NCBI RefSeq assembly: GCF_947488715.1
Contig: NZ_CANLAG010000002.1
Coordinates: 1 to 64,000 of the forward strand
DNA length: 64,000 bases
Source: an uncultured Tateyamaria sp.
GTDB taxonomy: Bacteria > Pseudomonadota > Alphaproteobacteria > Rhodobacterales > Rhodobacteraceae
Direction: 5' to 3'
Positions 25,032-34,097 of this stretch are shown one piece after another. Under the pieces are notes generated by a model. That model ran no database searches, was not told the DNA's origin, and saw nothing but the letters and a program-made list of their open reading frames with translations. Each line of letters begins with the position of its first letter. Position 1 is the first letter of the stretch. A program made the position numbers and the translations under genes.

Positions 25032-26616
25032 AGGTATTCAACATCTCGTTCAGGTCGTCGAGGCTGTTGGCCTCTTGGATCGGTTTGTCGTGACGCCAGC
25101 GCGACATGCGCGGAAACCGCAGCGCGACGCCTGACTTGTGGCGGCTGGAGGCTTGAATGCCCTCAAATGCAATCTCGAACACATGTTCCGGCGTGACCTG
25201 CCGCACGGGTCCAAAGCGCTGTTGCGTGTTCTTTTTCACCCATGCAGTGATCTTGCGAAACTCCTCATCGGTTAGCCCGGAATAGGCCTTGGTAAATGGC
25301 ACCAGATCGTTGCCGTTCCATACCGCAAAGGTGAAATCGGTGAACAGGTTGGCCCGGCGGCCATGCCCCGACTGCGCATAGATCATGACCGCGTCGATGG
25401 TCAGCGGGTCCAGCTTCCATTTCCACCAATCGCCCTTCTTGCGTCCGGTCAAATAGGGGCTGTCGCGACGCTTGAGCATCAGACCTTCGGCCTGTGCCGC
25501 GCGCGCCGTGGCGCGCTGGTCGGCCAAGTGTTCCCAAGCGTCGAACGGCACTGTCGGGGACAGTTTCACAGGAGCATCTGTGGGCAGGTTTCCGCATACC
25601 TCTTCGAGGGTTGCACGCCGCACCTCAAGCGGCTCTTGTCGATAATCAACACCACCCCATTCAAGCAGATCATAGGCATAGAGGATCACGGGCGCTTCGC
25701 TCAACAGCTTCTTGGGAACCGTTTTGCGCCCAATACGCTTTTGCAGGGCGTTGAAGCTTTGCGGCGCGCCGTCACCCCAGGCCAGCAGTTCTCCGTCCAG
25801 AACGGTGCCATTCGGGATGAAATCCAACGCCCGCGCCAATTCGGGAAACCGGTCGGTCATCAACTCTTCGCCACGCGACCAAACGTAATGCGCACCGTCG
25901 CGCAGGATCAATTGCCCGCGGATGCCATCCCACTTCCACTCTGCTTGCCAATCCTCTGGATTCCCGAGGGATTCCGGCGCGTCATCAAACGCATACGCCA
26001 AGTAAAACGGATAGGGCCGCGATGCGTTGGCCGCCGGGTCATCGTCGACTGTCAGCTGCGCCCACGTGATGCGGGCCGGATCCCAATCGCCCATGAGGCG
26101 ATGCGCCATCTCGGCCTCGTTCTTGCCGGTCGCACGAGCCAGCGCGCGGGTCATCAGTTTTTGACTGACACCCACCCGAAACCCGCCCGTCAGCAACTTG
26201 TTGAACAGGAACCGCTGCGTGGTGTCGAGGCTGCGCCACGCCTCCAGCACAAAGTCCTTGCGCGCGGGTTCTTCCACATTTGCAAGATTGCGTAACGCAT
26301 TGATCCAATGGCTCAATCCGTGATCTGTGTCCGTGTCCGGCAGGGGGAGGACAAGGGCGATGGTCTCTGCCAAGTCGCCAACAATGGGATAGGCCTCTTC
26401 AAAGAGCCACAGCGGTATGCCCGCAACCTCAGCGGCCCATTCGCGCAACCGGGTCGAGTTGACCGCCCGCTTGGGGCGACGGCCAGAGAATATGGCAATG
26501 GTCCAGATCCGGTCCTCTTCGGGTGCGGTCAGGAAATAGTCGGTCAAGGCCGCGACTTTTACGGTTGTCTTGGTCGATTGGTCGATGGCGTTGAACAACG
26601 CAGCAAAGCGTTTCAT
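25024..26616 (-). CDS. ATP-dependent DNA ligase
   Basis: This 530-residue ligase seals nicks using ATP. An N-terminal DNA-binding domain occupies about residues 1-200. The adenylation domain has motif I EWKWDGIRGQLI with the nucleophilic Lys, motif IIIa-like ILYAYDLLEW, motif IV EGLMLKRRDSPY and motif V WWKWKLDPLTID; an OB domain closes the protein (EIAFEGIQASSRHKSGVALR). The start at 26616 overlaps the stop of the exonuclease gene by 4 bases (ATGA). This exonuclease-ligase pair is known in proteobacteria as a ligase-associated repair system; the helicase and PdeM-type endonuclease that usually accompany it are not in the next positions. Confidence 0.92.
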   Translation of the reverse strand: MKRFAALFNAIDQSTKTTVKVAALTDYFLTAPEEDRIWTIAIFSGRRPKRAVNSTRLREWAAEVAGIPLWLFEEAYPIVGDLAETIALVLPLPDTDTDHGLSHWINALRNLANVEEPARKDFVLEAWRSLDTTQRFLFNKLLTGGFRVGVSQKLMTRALARATGKNEAEMAHRLMGDWDPARITWAQLTVDDDPAANASRPYPFYLAYAFDDAPESLGNPEDWQAEWKWDGIRGQLILRDGAHYVWSRGEELMTDRFPELARALDFIPNGTVLDGELLAWGDGAPQSFNALQKRIGRKTVPKKLLSEAPVILYAYDLLEWGGVDYRQEPLEVRRATLEEVCGNLPTDAPVKLSPTVPFDAWEHLADQRATARAAQAEGLMLKRRDSPYLTGRKKGDWWKWKLDPLTIDAVMIYAQSGHGRRANLFTDFTFAVWNGNDLVPFTKAYSGLTDEEFRKITAWVKKNTQQRFGPVRQVTPEHVFEIAFEGIQASSRHKSGVALRFPRMSRWRHDKPIQEANSLDDLNEMLNTYG

Positions 26617-27614
26617 GCGGCGTCTTCCTCTGCGTCTTCGCCGCCAAATTCGGTTTGTAGGACCTGCGCATTCCACCCCTGTTCATTCAGGTAGCGCGTA
26701 AATATATCCGTATAACCGTGCGTAACGTATATGTTTTCTGCGCCCGTTTCCCGGATCGCGGACAACAGGCCCGACCAATCGGCATGGTCAGAGATGACAA
26801 ATCCCCGGTCGCCCGCGCGTCGCCGACGGATGCCGCGCACCGCCATCCATCCAGAGGCAAATGCCGTCTCTTGTGGACCAAATTTGCGCGCCCATGCGGA
26901 TCCAAGTGCCGAAGGCGGGGCCAGCACAATAGCGCCCGGATGATCCTTGTGAACAAGGTCGCCACCCGCCTGAATGGTTGCGGCCAACGGGATACCCTGC
27001 GCGCGCATCACTGCGTTTGTGTTCTCGATTGCCGTGTGCGTCAGGATCGGGCCGATGTCAGGGTCCAGCATCGACATCAGCCGTTGCGCCTTGCCCAGGG
27101 CATAGCAGCCCAGAAATGCGGTCTTGTCGTTGGCGGCACATCCGCGCCACCAGTCATTGATCTGTGCCGCAATCACGTCCTGACTTTGCCAGCGGAACAC
27201 GGGCAGGCCGAATGTACTCTCAGTGATGAAATGGTGGCACTTCACCGGCTCAAAGGGCGTGGATAACCCGTCGCCCACGACCTTGTAGTCGCCCGATGCC
27301 ACCCAGACCTCGCCGCCAACCTCGACCCTGATCTGCGCCGAGCCGGGTACGTGACCGGCGGGGTGGAACGACACGGTTGCACCACCGATGCGGCGCGTTT
27401 CGCCGTAGCGTACCGTGTCGATGGACACGTCACCAAGACGGTGGCGCATCACCGGCGCTGCGATATCGGTTGCCAGATAGTGCCCCATGCCCCACCGGGC
27501 GTGATCCGCATGTCCATGCGTGATCAAAGCCCGATCAACCGGTTTCCACGGATCAATGTAGAAATCCCCGGCGGGGCAATAGATGCCCGAAGGCGTAAAG
27601 GTCAGCGCAGCCAT
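26613..27614 (-). CDS. Ligase-associated DNA exonuclease (metallo-beta-lactamase fold)
   Basis: This 333-residue protein is of the SNM1/beta-CASP-like, ligase-associated exonuclease group. The metal motif is ALITHGHADHARWGMGHYL (HxHxDH), with HPAGHVPGSAQ and WVASGDYKV as later ligand motifs and FVISDHADW near the end. It is expected to trim 3' or 5' ends before sealing by the partner ligase. The gene heads the minus-strand operon exonuclease-ligase-amidohydrolase. Confidence 0.9.
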   Translation of the reverse strand: MAALTFTPSGIYCPAGDFYIDPWKPVDRALITHGHADHARWGMGHYLATDIAAPVMRHRLGDVSIDTVRYGETRRIGGATVSFHPAGHVPGSAQIRVEVGGEVWVASGDYKVVGDGLSTPFEPVKCHHFITESTFGLPVFRWQSQDVIAAQINDWWRGCAANDKTAFLGCYALGKAQRLMSMLDPDIGPILTHTAIENTNAVMRAQGIPLAATIQAGGDLVHKDHPGAIVLAPPSALGSAWARKFGPQETAFASGWMAVRGIRRRRAGDRGFVISDHADWSGLLSAIRETGAENIYVTHGYTDIFTRYLNEQGWNAQVLQTEFGGEDAEEDAA

Positions 27615-27660
27615 GTGCGCAAACCTAGCATGCTATTTTCCGGGGGCCAGTGGCGCGTGG

Positions 27661-28602
27661 TCAGGCGGCCTCGGCAAAGCGTGTGGTCATAGTGTCAAAG
27701 ATGCCGGCGCGTGTCGTGGCGTCTTCCATCAGCACCTCGTGCTCACCGCCCTGCATCATGTGCAGCGTGCCGTGGGTCCAGGTGTCCATCCGCGCTTCGA
27801 TCCGCCCGGTGTGCACGATCCGTTCGTTTGTGCCGAGAAAAGCGTCGCAAGGCACCTGAGGCGCGGGCATACGCGCCAGCGCCAGCGTTTCGTCCAGCGC
27901 CTCGCGCAACCAGACAAAGCTTGGTCCCCCCAAGGCCAGTTCGGGATGGGCCTGCAGCTGCTGCCGCATCATGTCGAACATCTCGAAATCGGTGGTCAGG
28001 ACGTTGTCGTCGAAATCCGCAGTCAGCACATAGGAATCTAGGATCGTCCCCGGCGGCAAACGGTGCCCTTGCCCGATCGCAGGCATCATCCGCCCCAGCG
28101 CCCAGGCCACAGGGCGCAGGTGTGGAGAAATGCGGATGCCCCACATCGGCCCGGTAAACGCTGCGGATCGCACATCGAGGCCGTCATGCAACGACCGCAG
28201 GCCGATGCAGCCGCCCATCGAATGCGCCAGCAGGTAGTAGGGTTTTGGCAGGTTCAGCTCTTGCGCGGCGGCAACCATGGCCGCCACGTCCAACTGGTAG
28301 TCGCCAAATGTCTCGACATGTCCAATCCGGGCGTCGTCGAGCAGCCGGTCCGCCAACCCCTGGCCACGCCAGTCGATCACAATCGTCGCATAGCCGCGCG
28401 CCGCCAGATCACCTGCGGCGGGTGCGTACTTTTCCACGTATTCCGTGCGCCCCGGAAACAGCAGGACTGTCCCCTTGGGCGCGTCGGGCTGATACACGCC
28501 GACGCGCAGGCGCACGCCGTCGGACGCATGTGTCCAATAAGCTGCCCCGTCGATCGGCGCAGGGCTCACATCGGTGAAAAGAGGGGCAGCCGTCAGGGTC
28601 AT
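27661..28602 (-). CDS. Alpha/beta hydrolase, lysophospholipase-like
   Basis: This 313-residue hydrolase has the nucleophile elbow LLAHSMGGCIGL, an oxyanion-side FPGRTEYVEKYAPAAGDLAA and the late acid and His positions (DAFLGTNERIVHTG, then GGEHEVLMED). The pattern is that of PldB-like lysophospholipases or monoacylglycerol lipases. No signal peptide is seen, so it acts in the cytoplasm or at the inner membrane. The start overlaps the stop of the SCP2 gene by one base, hinting at a lipid-related pair. Confidence 0.8.
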   Translation of the reverse strand: MTLTAAPLFTDVSPAPIDGAAYWTHASDGVRLRVGVYQPDAPKGTVLLFPGRTEYVEKYAPAAGDLAARGYATIVIDWRGQGLADRLLDDARIGHVETFGDYQLDVAAMVAAAQELNLPKPYYLLAHSMGGCIGLRSLHDGLDVRSAAFTGPMWGIRISPHLRPVAWALGRMMPAIGQGHRLPPGTILDSYVLTADFDDNVLTTDFEMFDMMRQQLQAHPELALGGPSFVWLREALDETLALARMPAPQVPCDAFLGTNERIVHTGRIEARMDTWTHGTLHMMQGGEHEVLMEDATTRAGIFDTMTTRFAEAA

Positions 28603-28892
28603 CAGGCCAGCACAGATGCCAATTTCATGGCCATCCCCATATCGCCGTCCACTTTCAGCTTGCCGGTCATAAAGGCGGCTGTCGGGTTGGTGTCGCCTTC
28701 AAGGATGGACCGGAACGTGTCTGCATCCGCCGACAGGGTCACATCGGCCTCTTCGTCAGCCGCACGCGCGCCATTTGCATCCATCATGATGGCACCTTCG
28801 CCGTCGATGTCGAATTTCGCGGTGCCGCTGAAATCGGCATTGGCCAGCTTTTCATTCAGCACGGCCACGGCTTCGGTCACTGTGTCACTCAT
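28602..28892 (-). CDS. SCP2 sterol-carrier domain protein
   Basis: This 96-residue protein is a stand-alone SCP2 domain: KFDIDGEGAIMMDANGARAA, then ADVTLSADADTFRSILEGDT and FMTGKLKVDGDMGMAMKLAS follow the family closely. SCP2 domains bind lipid or acyl chains in a hydrophobic tunnel. The TGA shares a base with the ATG of the downstream lysophospholipase-like gene, so the two are probably made together. The cargo is unknown. Confidence 0.88.
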   Translation of the reverse strand: MSDTVTEAVAVLNEKLANADFSGTAKFDIDGEGAIMMDANGARAADEEADVTLSADADTFRSILEGDTNPTAAFMTGKLKVDGDMGMAMKLASVLA

Positions 28893-28966
28893 CTTTGATG
28901 CCCTTTTTGGTCAGTGGACGGGAGGCATGTCTGGAATTTGCAGCCCGGCCTGTTACATTCACCGTT

Positions 28967-29524
28967 ATGGGCACTCGTATTCGCAAACTCTACCCTGTCG
29001 TCACGGCACTTTTACTGACAGTAGGGAATTCCTTACCTGCACAGGCGCAATCCACGCTTGACGAGATGATGCAGGCCTTGCGTGACGCCGAACCGGCCGA
29101 GGCCACACACCTCACCCGCGAGATCGAGCGCACATGGGCGCAATCGGGCTCGACATCGCTGGATATGCTTCTGCGCCGGGGCCGCGCCGCCCTCGAAGAA
29201 GAGGACATCGATGTGGCCATCGAACACCTCACCGCGGTGACCGACCATGCGCCAGATTTCGCCGAAGGCTGGCACGCCCGTGCCACTGCCTACTACATGA
29301 AGGGCCTTTATGGCCCCGCGCTCGACGATCTGCAGCGCGCGTTGATTCTCAATCCCGACAATTACAACGCGATCTTTGGACTGGGCGTAATGTTACAGGA
29401 ATTCGGCGACTACGTGCGCGCCGAACAGGCCTTTGGTGAGGTGCTCGACTTGCATCCCAACCACGAAAACGCCACCAAGGCGCTAAAGCAGCTGCAAGCC
29501 AAGGGCATTGGCCGCACGCTCTGA
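28967..29524 (+). CDS. Secreted TPR-repeat protein
   Basis: This 185-residue protein has a Sec-type signal peptide (VVTALLLTVGNSLPAQAQ, cleavage expected after AQA) and two to three tetratricopeptide repeats, for example HARATYYMKGLYGPALDDLQ-like helices at about 95-165 ending RALILNPDN and EVLDLHPNHENA. TPR proteins of this size act as periplasmic scaffolds. The start MGTRIRK was chosen because it begins the signal peptide. It lies 21 bases ahead of the helicase gene. Confidence 0.8.
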   Translation: MGTRIRKLYPVVTALLLTVGNSLPAQAQSTLDEMMQALRDAEPAEATHLTREIERTWAQSGSTSLDMLLRRGRAALEEEDIDVAIEHLTAVTDHAPDFAEGWHARATAYYMKGLYGPALDDLQRALILNPDNYNAIFGLGVMLQEFGDYVRAEQAFGEVLDLHPNHENATKALKQLQAKGIGRTL

Positions 29525-29545
29525 CGAGGGATCGGGGGACTGCCC

Positions 29546-32443
29546 ATGTCGGGCGACACGCGCGTGGTGGCCGTTCTCGGCCCCACCAACACAGGCAAGA
29601 CAACCTATGCCATCGAACGGATGCTGGGCCACCGCACAGGTGTGATCGGCCTGCCGTTGCGGTTGCTGGCGCGCGAGGTTTACGACCGCATCGTGTCGTT
29701 GCGTGGCCCGTCCGTCGTGGCACTTGTCACCGGCGAGGAACGAATCGTCCCGCCCCGGACCCAGTACTGGGTCTGCACTGTTGAGGCGATGCCCGAAGGG
29801 ATGGGATGCGATTTCCTGGCCATAGACGAAATCCAGCTCTGCGCCGACCCTGAGCGCGGGCATGTCTTTACCGACCGGCTGCTGCGCAGTCGTGGACTGC
29901 ACGAGACCTTGTTTCTTGGGTCCGACACAATGCGTGGCCCCATCGCGGCGCTGGTGCCAGAGGCGCAGTTCATGCGCCGCGAACGGATGAGCCAATTGGT
30001 CCATTCCGGGCAGAAAAAGATCAGCCGCATGCGCCCGCGCAGCGCCATCGTCGGGTTTTCCGTCGACAACGTCTATGCCATCGCCGAACTGATCCGCCGC
30101 CAAAAGGGCGGGGCCGCCGTGGTCATGGGCGCGCTCAGCCCGCGCACCCGCAACGCGCAGGTTGATATGTACCAAAACGGTGAGGTCGACTATCTTGTGG
30201 CCACCGACGCCATTGGCATGGGCCTCAACCTCGACATTGACCACGTGGCGTTTTCCTCGCTCACCAAATTCGACGGACGACGGATGCGTCCGCTCGCGCC
30301 CAACGAATTGGCCCAGATCGCAGGCCGGGCAGGGCGCGGGCAAAAGGATGGTACGTTTGGCGTGACAGGCGACGTGCGCCCGCTCGACGATGGCGTGGCC
30401 CAGGCGATCATGGACCACCGCTTTACCCCGCTGTCCAAACTGCAATGGCGCAACCACGCGCTGCAATTTGGCACCATCGACGCCCTGATCCGCAGTCTCG
30501 AGGCGCCCTCGGATCACGAGGTGCTGGTCAAGGCGCGCGAGGCGGACGACCTTCAGGCGCTCAAATCGCTCGCTGAATCCGCCGAAGTCACCGCGCGTTG
30601 CACGGACGCGCTGTCGGTCCGGTTGCTTTGGGATGTGTGCCGCGTGCCCGATTTTCGCGGTATCAGCCACCAGGAACACGCCAATCTGCTCGACGTCATT
30701 TTCCGCTATTTGCACGAACGCGGCACGATCCCGAACGACTGGATGGCGCGCCAGATCAAGCGCATCGACCGGTCCGACGGCGACATCGACGCCATCAGCA
30801 AACGATTGGCGTTTATCCGCACATGGACCTACGTGGCGCAGCGGAAGGGCTGGGTCGATGACGAAAGCCATTGGCGGGACGCAACACGCCATGTAGAAGA
30901 CCGCTTGTCAGATGCTCTTCACGAAAAGCTGACACAAAGATTTGTAGACCGGCGCACATCTGTTTTGCTGCGCCGGCTAGGCCAGAAGGAGGCCATGGTG
31001 GCCGAAGTAAATGACGCAGGTGAAGTGACTGTCGAAGGCGAGTTCGTCGGCAAGTTGGACGGGTTCCGGTTCTCTCAGGACAAGGGGGCGGGCGCGGCCG
31101 AGGCCAAGACGATCAAGACGGCGGCGCTTCAGGCGCTTGCACCGCATTTCCACCTTCGGGCTGATCGGTTCTATAACGCGCCGGACACCGAACTGGACTT
31201 TACCGAACAGGGTGGCCTCATGTGGGGCGCATCGGCAGTCGGCAAATTGGTGGCGGGCGCGGACGCGCTCAAACCCATGGTCGAGGTGTTCGTGGACGAC
31301 GTGGCCGGCCCTGAGGTCGCGCAAAAGGTTCAACGCCGCCTGCAACACTTCATCGACCGCAAGGTTGCTGCACAGTTTGAACCGCTGATGAATATCCAGC
31401 GCGACGAGACGCTGACCGGTCTGGCCAAGGGTTTTGCCTTTCAGATGGTCGAGGGTCTGGGCGTGTTGCCCCGTGCCACGGTGGCCGATGACGTCAAGGC
31501 GCTGGATCAGGATGCGCGCGGTGCGCTGCGCAAACATGGCATCCGCTTTGGCCAATTCACGATCTTCATGCCGCTCCTGCTGAAACCCGCACCAACACGG
31601 CTGCGCCTGGTGCTGTGGTCATTGGTCAACGGCCTGTCAGAATTCCCGGAATCGCCGCCCCCCGGTCTGGTGACCGTGCCTGCGATGACCGATGGACCGC
31701 GCGGCGTGGACACGATGTCAGGCTACCGTAATGCGGGCGACCGGGCCATCCGCATCGACATGTTGGAACGGCTGGCGGACATGCTCCGCTCCGAAGATTC
31801 GCGCGGCGGTTTCGAGGCCAAGGCCGACATGCTGTCGATCACCGGCATGACGCTGGAACAGTTCTCTGGTCTGATGGAAGGTCTTGGGTACAAGGCTGAA
31901 AAGGGTGAGCGCGAAAAGGTCAAAGCGGTTGATACCGTGATTGCCGCCAAGCCCGAAGCAGACACGCCGGTGATGGATGCGGGCGACACAGCACCTGCCA
32001 CGGCAGGGGGCGAAACACCCGCGCCCGCGGATGTGTACGAGGGTACGGCAGACATCGCCGATGCAGGGCAGGCGCCCATCATCGCCGAGGCCGCCGAAAC
32101 ACCCGAAGTGGCCGCCGACATCCCGCAGTCTTCCGAGACTGAAACGGATCCCGGCACGGCACCTGATGCGGCCACGTCCGAGACTGAGATGGAAGTGTTT
32201 TACACCTTCACCTGGGGGCGCAACGCAGGTGGCAACCGCCGCCCGCAGCAAGGTGGCAACCGCCGGCCCAACCAGGGTGGCAAGGGCGCACCCAAAGGCA
32301 AACCCAAGGGCAAAGGTGGTCCGCGCCGCGATGGCGGCAACAAGGCCCAGAACTTCTCGGCGCGCCCGCCCAAAAAGGAAAAGGCGATCGACCCCGACAA
32401 CCCCTTTGCCGCAGCCCTCATGGGGCTCAAGGACGGCAAGTAA
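29546..32443 (+). CDS. SUV3-like RNA helicase with Arg/Gly-rich tail
   Basis: This 965-residue superfamily 2 helicase has Walker A GPTNTGKTTYA, motif II FLAIDEIQL, motif Ib/III-like LFLGSDTMRG, motif V LVATDAIGMGLNLDID and motif VI QIAGRAGRGQ. It matches alphaproteobacterial relatives of mitochondrial Suv3, which unwind RNA with the degradosome. After about residue 780 an Ala/Glu/Pro-rich linker leads to a basic, glycine-rich end (NRRPQQGGNRRPNQGGKG), which probably binds RNA. The stop is directly followed by the GTG of the S4 gene, with no bases between. Confidence 0.9.
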   Translation: MSGDTRVVAVLGPTNTGKTTYAIERMLGHRTGVIGLPLRLLAREVYDRIVSLRGPSVVALVTGEERIVPPRTQYWVCTVEAMPEGMGCDFLAIDEIQLCADPERGHVFTDRLLRSRGLHETLFLGSDTMRGPIAALVPEAQFMRRERMSQLVHSGQKKISRMRPRSAIVGFSVDNVYAIAELIRRQKGGAAVVMGALSPRTRNAQVDMYQNGEVDYLVATDAIGMGLNLDIDHVAFSSLTKFDGRRMRPLAPNELAQIAGRAGRGQKDGTFGVTGDVRPLDDGVAQAIMDHRFTPLSKLQWRNHALQFGTIDALIRSLEAPSDHEVLVKAREADDLQALKSLAESAEVTARCTDALSVRLLWDVCRVPDFRGISHQEHANLLDVIFRYLHERGTIPNDWMARQIKRIDRSDGDIDAISKRLAFIRTWTYVAQRKGWVDDESHWRDATRHVEDRLSDALHEKLTQRFVDRRTSVLLRRLGQKEAMVAEVNDAGEVTVEGEFVGKLDGFRFSQDKGAGAAEAKTIKTAALQALAPHFHLRADRFYNAPDTELDFTEQGGLMWGASAVGKLVAGADALKPMVEVFVDDVAGPEVAQKVQRRLQHFIDRKVAAQFEPLMNIQRDETLTGLAKGFAFQMVEGLGVLPRATVADDVKALDQDARGALRKHGIRFGQFTIFMPLLLKPAPTRLRLVLWSLVNGLSEFPESPPPGLVTVPAMTDGPRGVDTMSGYRNAGDRAIRIDMLERLADMLRSEDSRGGFEAKADMLSITGMTLEQFSGLMEGLGYKAEKGEREKVKAVDTVIAAKPEADTPVMDAGDTAPATAGGETPAPADVYEGTADIADAGQAPIIAEAAETPEVAADIPQSSETETDPGTAPDAATSETEMEVFYTFTWGRNAGGNRRPQQGGNRRPNQGGKGAPKGKPKGKGGPRRDGGNKAQNFSARPPKKEKAIDPDNPFAAALMGLKDGK

Positions 32444-32830
32444 GTGGCCGAAAACACGGGTAAACTGCGCCTCGACAAGTGGCTGTGGTTCGCCCGTTTC
32501 TTCAAAACACGATCTCTGGCCGCCACACGTGTTGCGGCAGGCGATGTGCGGGTCAACGGTGACCGGGTGACAAAACGGTCCACGACCATCACACCCGGCG
32601 ACATCCTCACCTTTTCACAAGGTCGTGTGGTGCGCATCATCGAGGTCGTGGCCATCGGTACGCGCCGGGGACCCGCGCCCGAAGCGCAGGCACTTTACAC
32701 GGATATGTCCCCGCCACCGCCGCCAAAAGAGACGCCCGTTCCGGAAAATCCACGTTTCGAGGGAAAAGGCCGCCCGACCAAGCGGGACCGCAGGCAGGGT
32801 GATCTTTCGCGCGCGCGCCATCTTGAATGA
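32444..32830 (+). CDS. S4-domain RNA-binding protein (Hsp15-like)
   Basis: This 128-residue protein begins with an S4 domain: LRLDKWLWFARFFKTRSLAA, then AAGDVRVNGDRVTKRSTTIT. It ends with a basic tail (RPTKRDRRQGD). Hsp15-like proteins bind stalled 50S subunits carrying nascent chains. The GTG start abuts the helicase stop, so its translation depends on the helicase ribosomes, which agrees with a shared RNA role. Confidence 0.88.
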   Translation: MAENTGKLRLDKWLWFARFFKTRSLAATRVAAGDVRVNGDRVTKRSTTITPGDILTFSQGRVVRIIEVVAIGTRRGPAPEAQALYTDMSPPPPPKETPVPENPRFEGKGRPTKRDRRQGDLSRARHLE

Positions 32831-32881
32831 TTGGGTCTGCTGATTTAGCTAGGCCTCTGACTGACACATGAGACAACTCGC

Positions 32882-33217
32882 ATGACCTATATCGTCAACG
32901 ATGCCTGCATTGCCTGCAAATACACCGACTGCGTCGAGGTATGTCCGGTGGACTGCTTTTACGAAGGCGAGAACATGCTGGTGATCCACCCGGACGAATG
33001 TATCGACTGTGGTGTATGCGAACCCGAGTGCCCCGCCGACGCGATCCGCCCGGACACCGAGCCGGACATGGAACAGTGGGTCGAATTCAATCGCAAGTAT
33101 TCCGAGATGTGGCCGGTCATCATTACCAAGAAAGACCCGCTGCCAACGGCCGAGGACATGGACGGTAAACCCGGCAAGATTGATCTGTTTTCCGAAAATG
33201 CTGGCGAAGGCGGCTGA
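32882..33217 (+). CDS. fdxA: Seven-iron ferredoxin FdxA
   Basis: This 111-residue ferredoxin has the two cluster motifs of the 7Fe family: [18 protein letters not shown] for the 3Fe-4S side and [18 protein letters not shown] for the 4Fe-4S side, followed by the long C-terminal stretch that typifies FdxA. It carries low-potential electrons in the cytoplasm. In Rhodobacterales it lies between the S4 gene and carD, as here. Confidence 0.95.
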   Translation: MTYIVNDACIACKYTDCVEVCPVDCFYEGENMLVIHPDECIDCGVCEPECPADAIRPDTEPDMEQWVEFNRKYSEMWPVIITKKDPLPTAEDMDGKPGKIDLFSENAGEGG

Positions 33218-33522
33218 GGCACCGATTCGGCTTTTGACGTGGTAACGCTGCGCCTGCGGTATGAATTGCGGGATATAACGGCCTGAAAACGCCATGGTTT
33301 TCGGAAAATGACCCTAGGTCAACTTTCGAATGCGTCGTTTTTGTGCTATGCTGCTTGAACAACTGACATACGGATGCCGCCCTGACCCGCCGCACTTGCT
33401 GGTGGGCCTGATAAAATCTTTGACCGTAAACCGCACCTGGACGGGGCAGAGGATGCCCCGCCTTATGCGGTTTTTGACTGTCGAAATTTGCCGGAGGTGC
33501 CGTGGTCGCATGAGGATCAGGA
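33218..33522. other. Leader region upstream of carD
   Basis: No gene was recognised in these 305 bases. An extended -10 candidate (TGC-TATGCT near 33344-33353) without a good -35 suggests that carD has its own promoter and a 5' leader of more than 150 bases. A short open frame overlapping this stretch has no family features. A strong ribosome site was not obvious; GGAGG lies at 33491-33495. Confidence 0.35.
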
Positions 33523-34035
33523 ATGACAAAATCTAAAAAACTCGACTTCCGCCCCAACGAATACGTGGTCTATCCCGCCCATGGCGTTGGCCAGATCACG
33601 TCGGTGGAAAAGCAGGAAGTGGCCGGCCTTGAGCTGGAACTGTTCGTCATCTCGTTCGAGAAAGACAAGATGACGCTGCGTGTGCCGACACACAAGGCGA
33701 CCGAGATCGGGATGCGCGCTCTGTCCAGCCCCGATGTCATCAGCCAGGCCATGAAGACGCTCAAGGGCAAGGCCAAGGTCAAACGCGCCATGTGGTCGCG
33801 CCGGGCGCAGGAATACGAGCAAAAGATCAACTCCGGCGACCTGATCGCCATCGCCGAAGTGGTTCGCGACCTGCACCGCACCGACGACCAGCGCGAGCAG
33901 AGCTATTCCGAGCGTCAGCTTTATGAAGCGGCGCTGGAGCGGCTGACCCGCGAAGTGGCCGCCGTATCCGGCGGTGACGAGATCGCCGCCGCCAAGGAAG
34001 TCGGCGACGTCCTGACCAGCCGTGTGGCTGCGTAA
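33523..34035 (+). CDS. carD: CarD-family transcription factor
   Basis: This 170-residue protein has the N-terminal RNA-polymerase-interacting Tudor-like domain (FRPNEYVVYPAHGVGQITSV) and the C-terminal helical DNA-binding part (MWSRRAQEYEQKINSGDLIA, then VVRDLHRTD). CarD binds the polymerase beta lobe and stabilises open complexes, notably at rRNA and many housekeeping promoters of alphaproteobacteria. A strong terminator follows directly. Confidence 0.95.
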   Translation: MTKSKKLDFRPNEYVVYPAHGVGQITSVEKQEVAGLELELFVISFEKDKMTLRVPTHKATEIGMRALSSPDVISQAMKTLKGKAKVKRAMWSRRAQEYEQKINSGDLIAIAEVVRDLHRTDDQREQSYSERQLYEAALERLTREVAAVSGGDEIAAAKEVGDVLTSRVAA

Positions 34036-34067
34036 CGCGATCTTCGGATCAAAAATCGTTTGAAATC

Positions 34068-34097
34068 AGGCGTGTCCCCGCGGGGACACGCCTTTTT
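34068..34097 (+). terminator. Intrinsic terminator of carD
   Basis: AGGCGTGTCCCCG (34068-34080) and CGGGGACACGCCT (34081-34093) form a perfect palindromic hairpin followed by a T run to 34097. It lies between the convergent carD and cobS genes and reaches the cobS stop, so it can also mark the end of cobS transcription. Confidence 0.95.
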
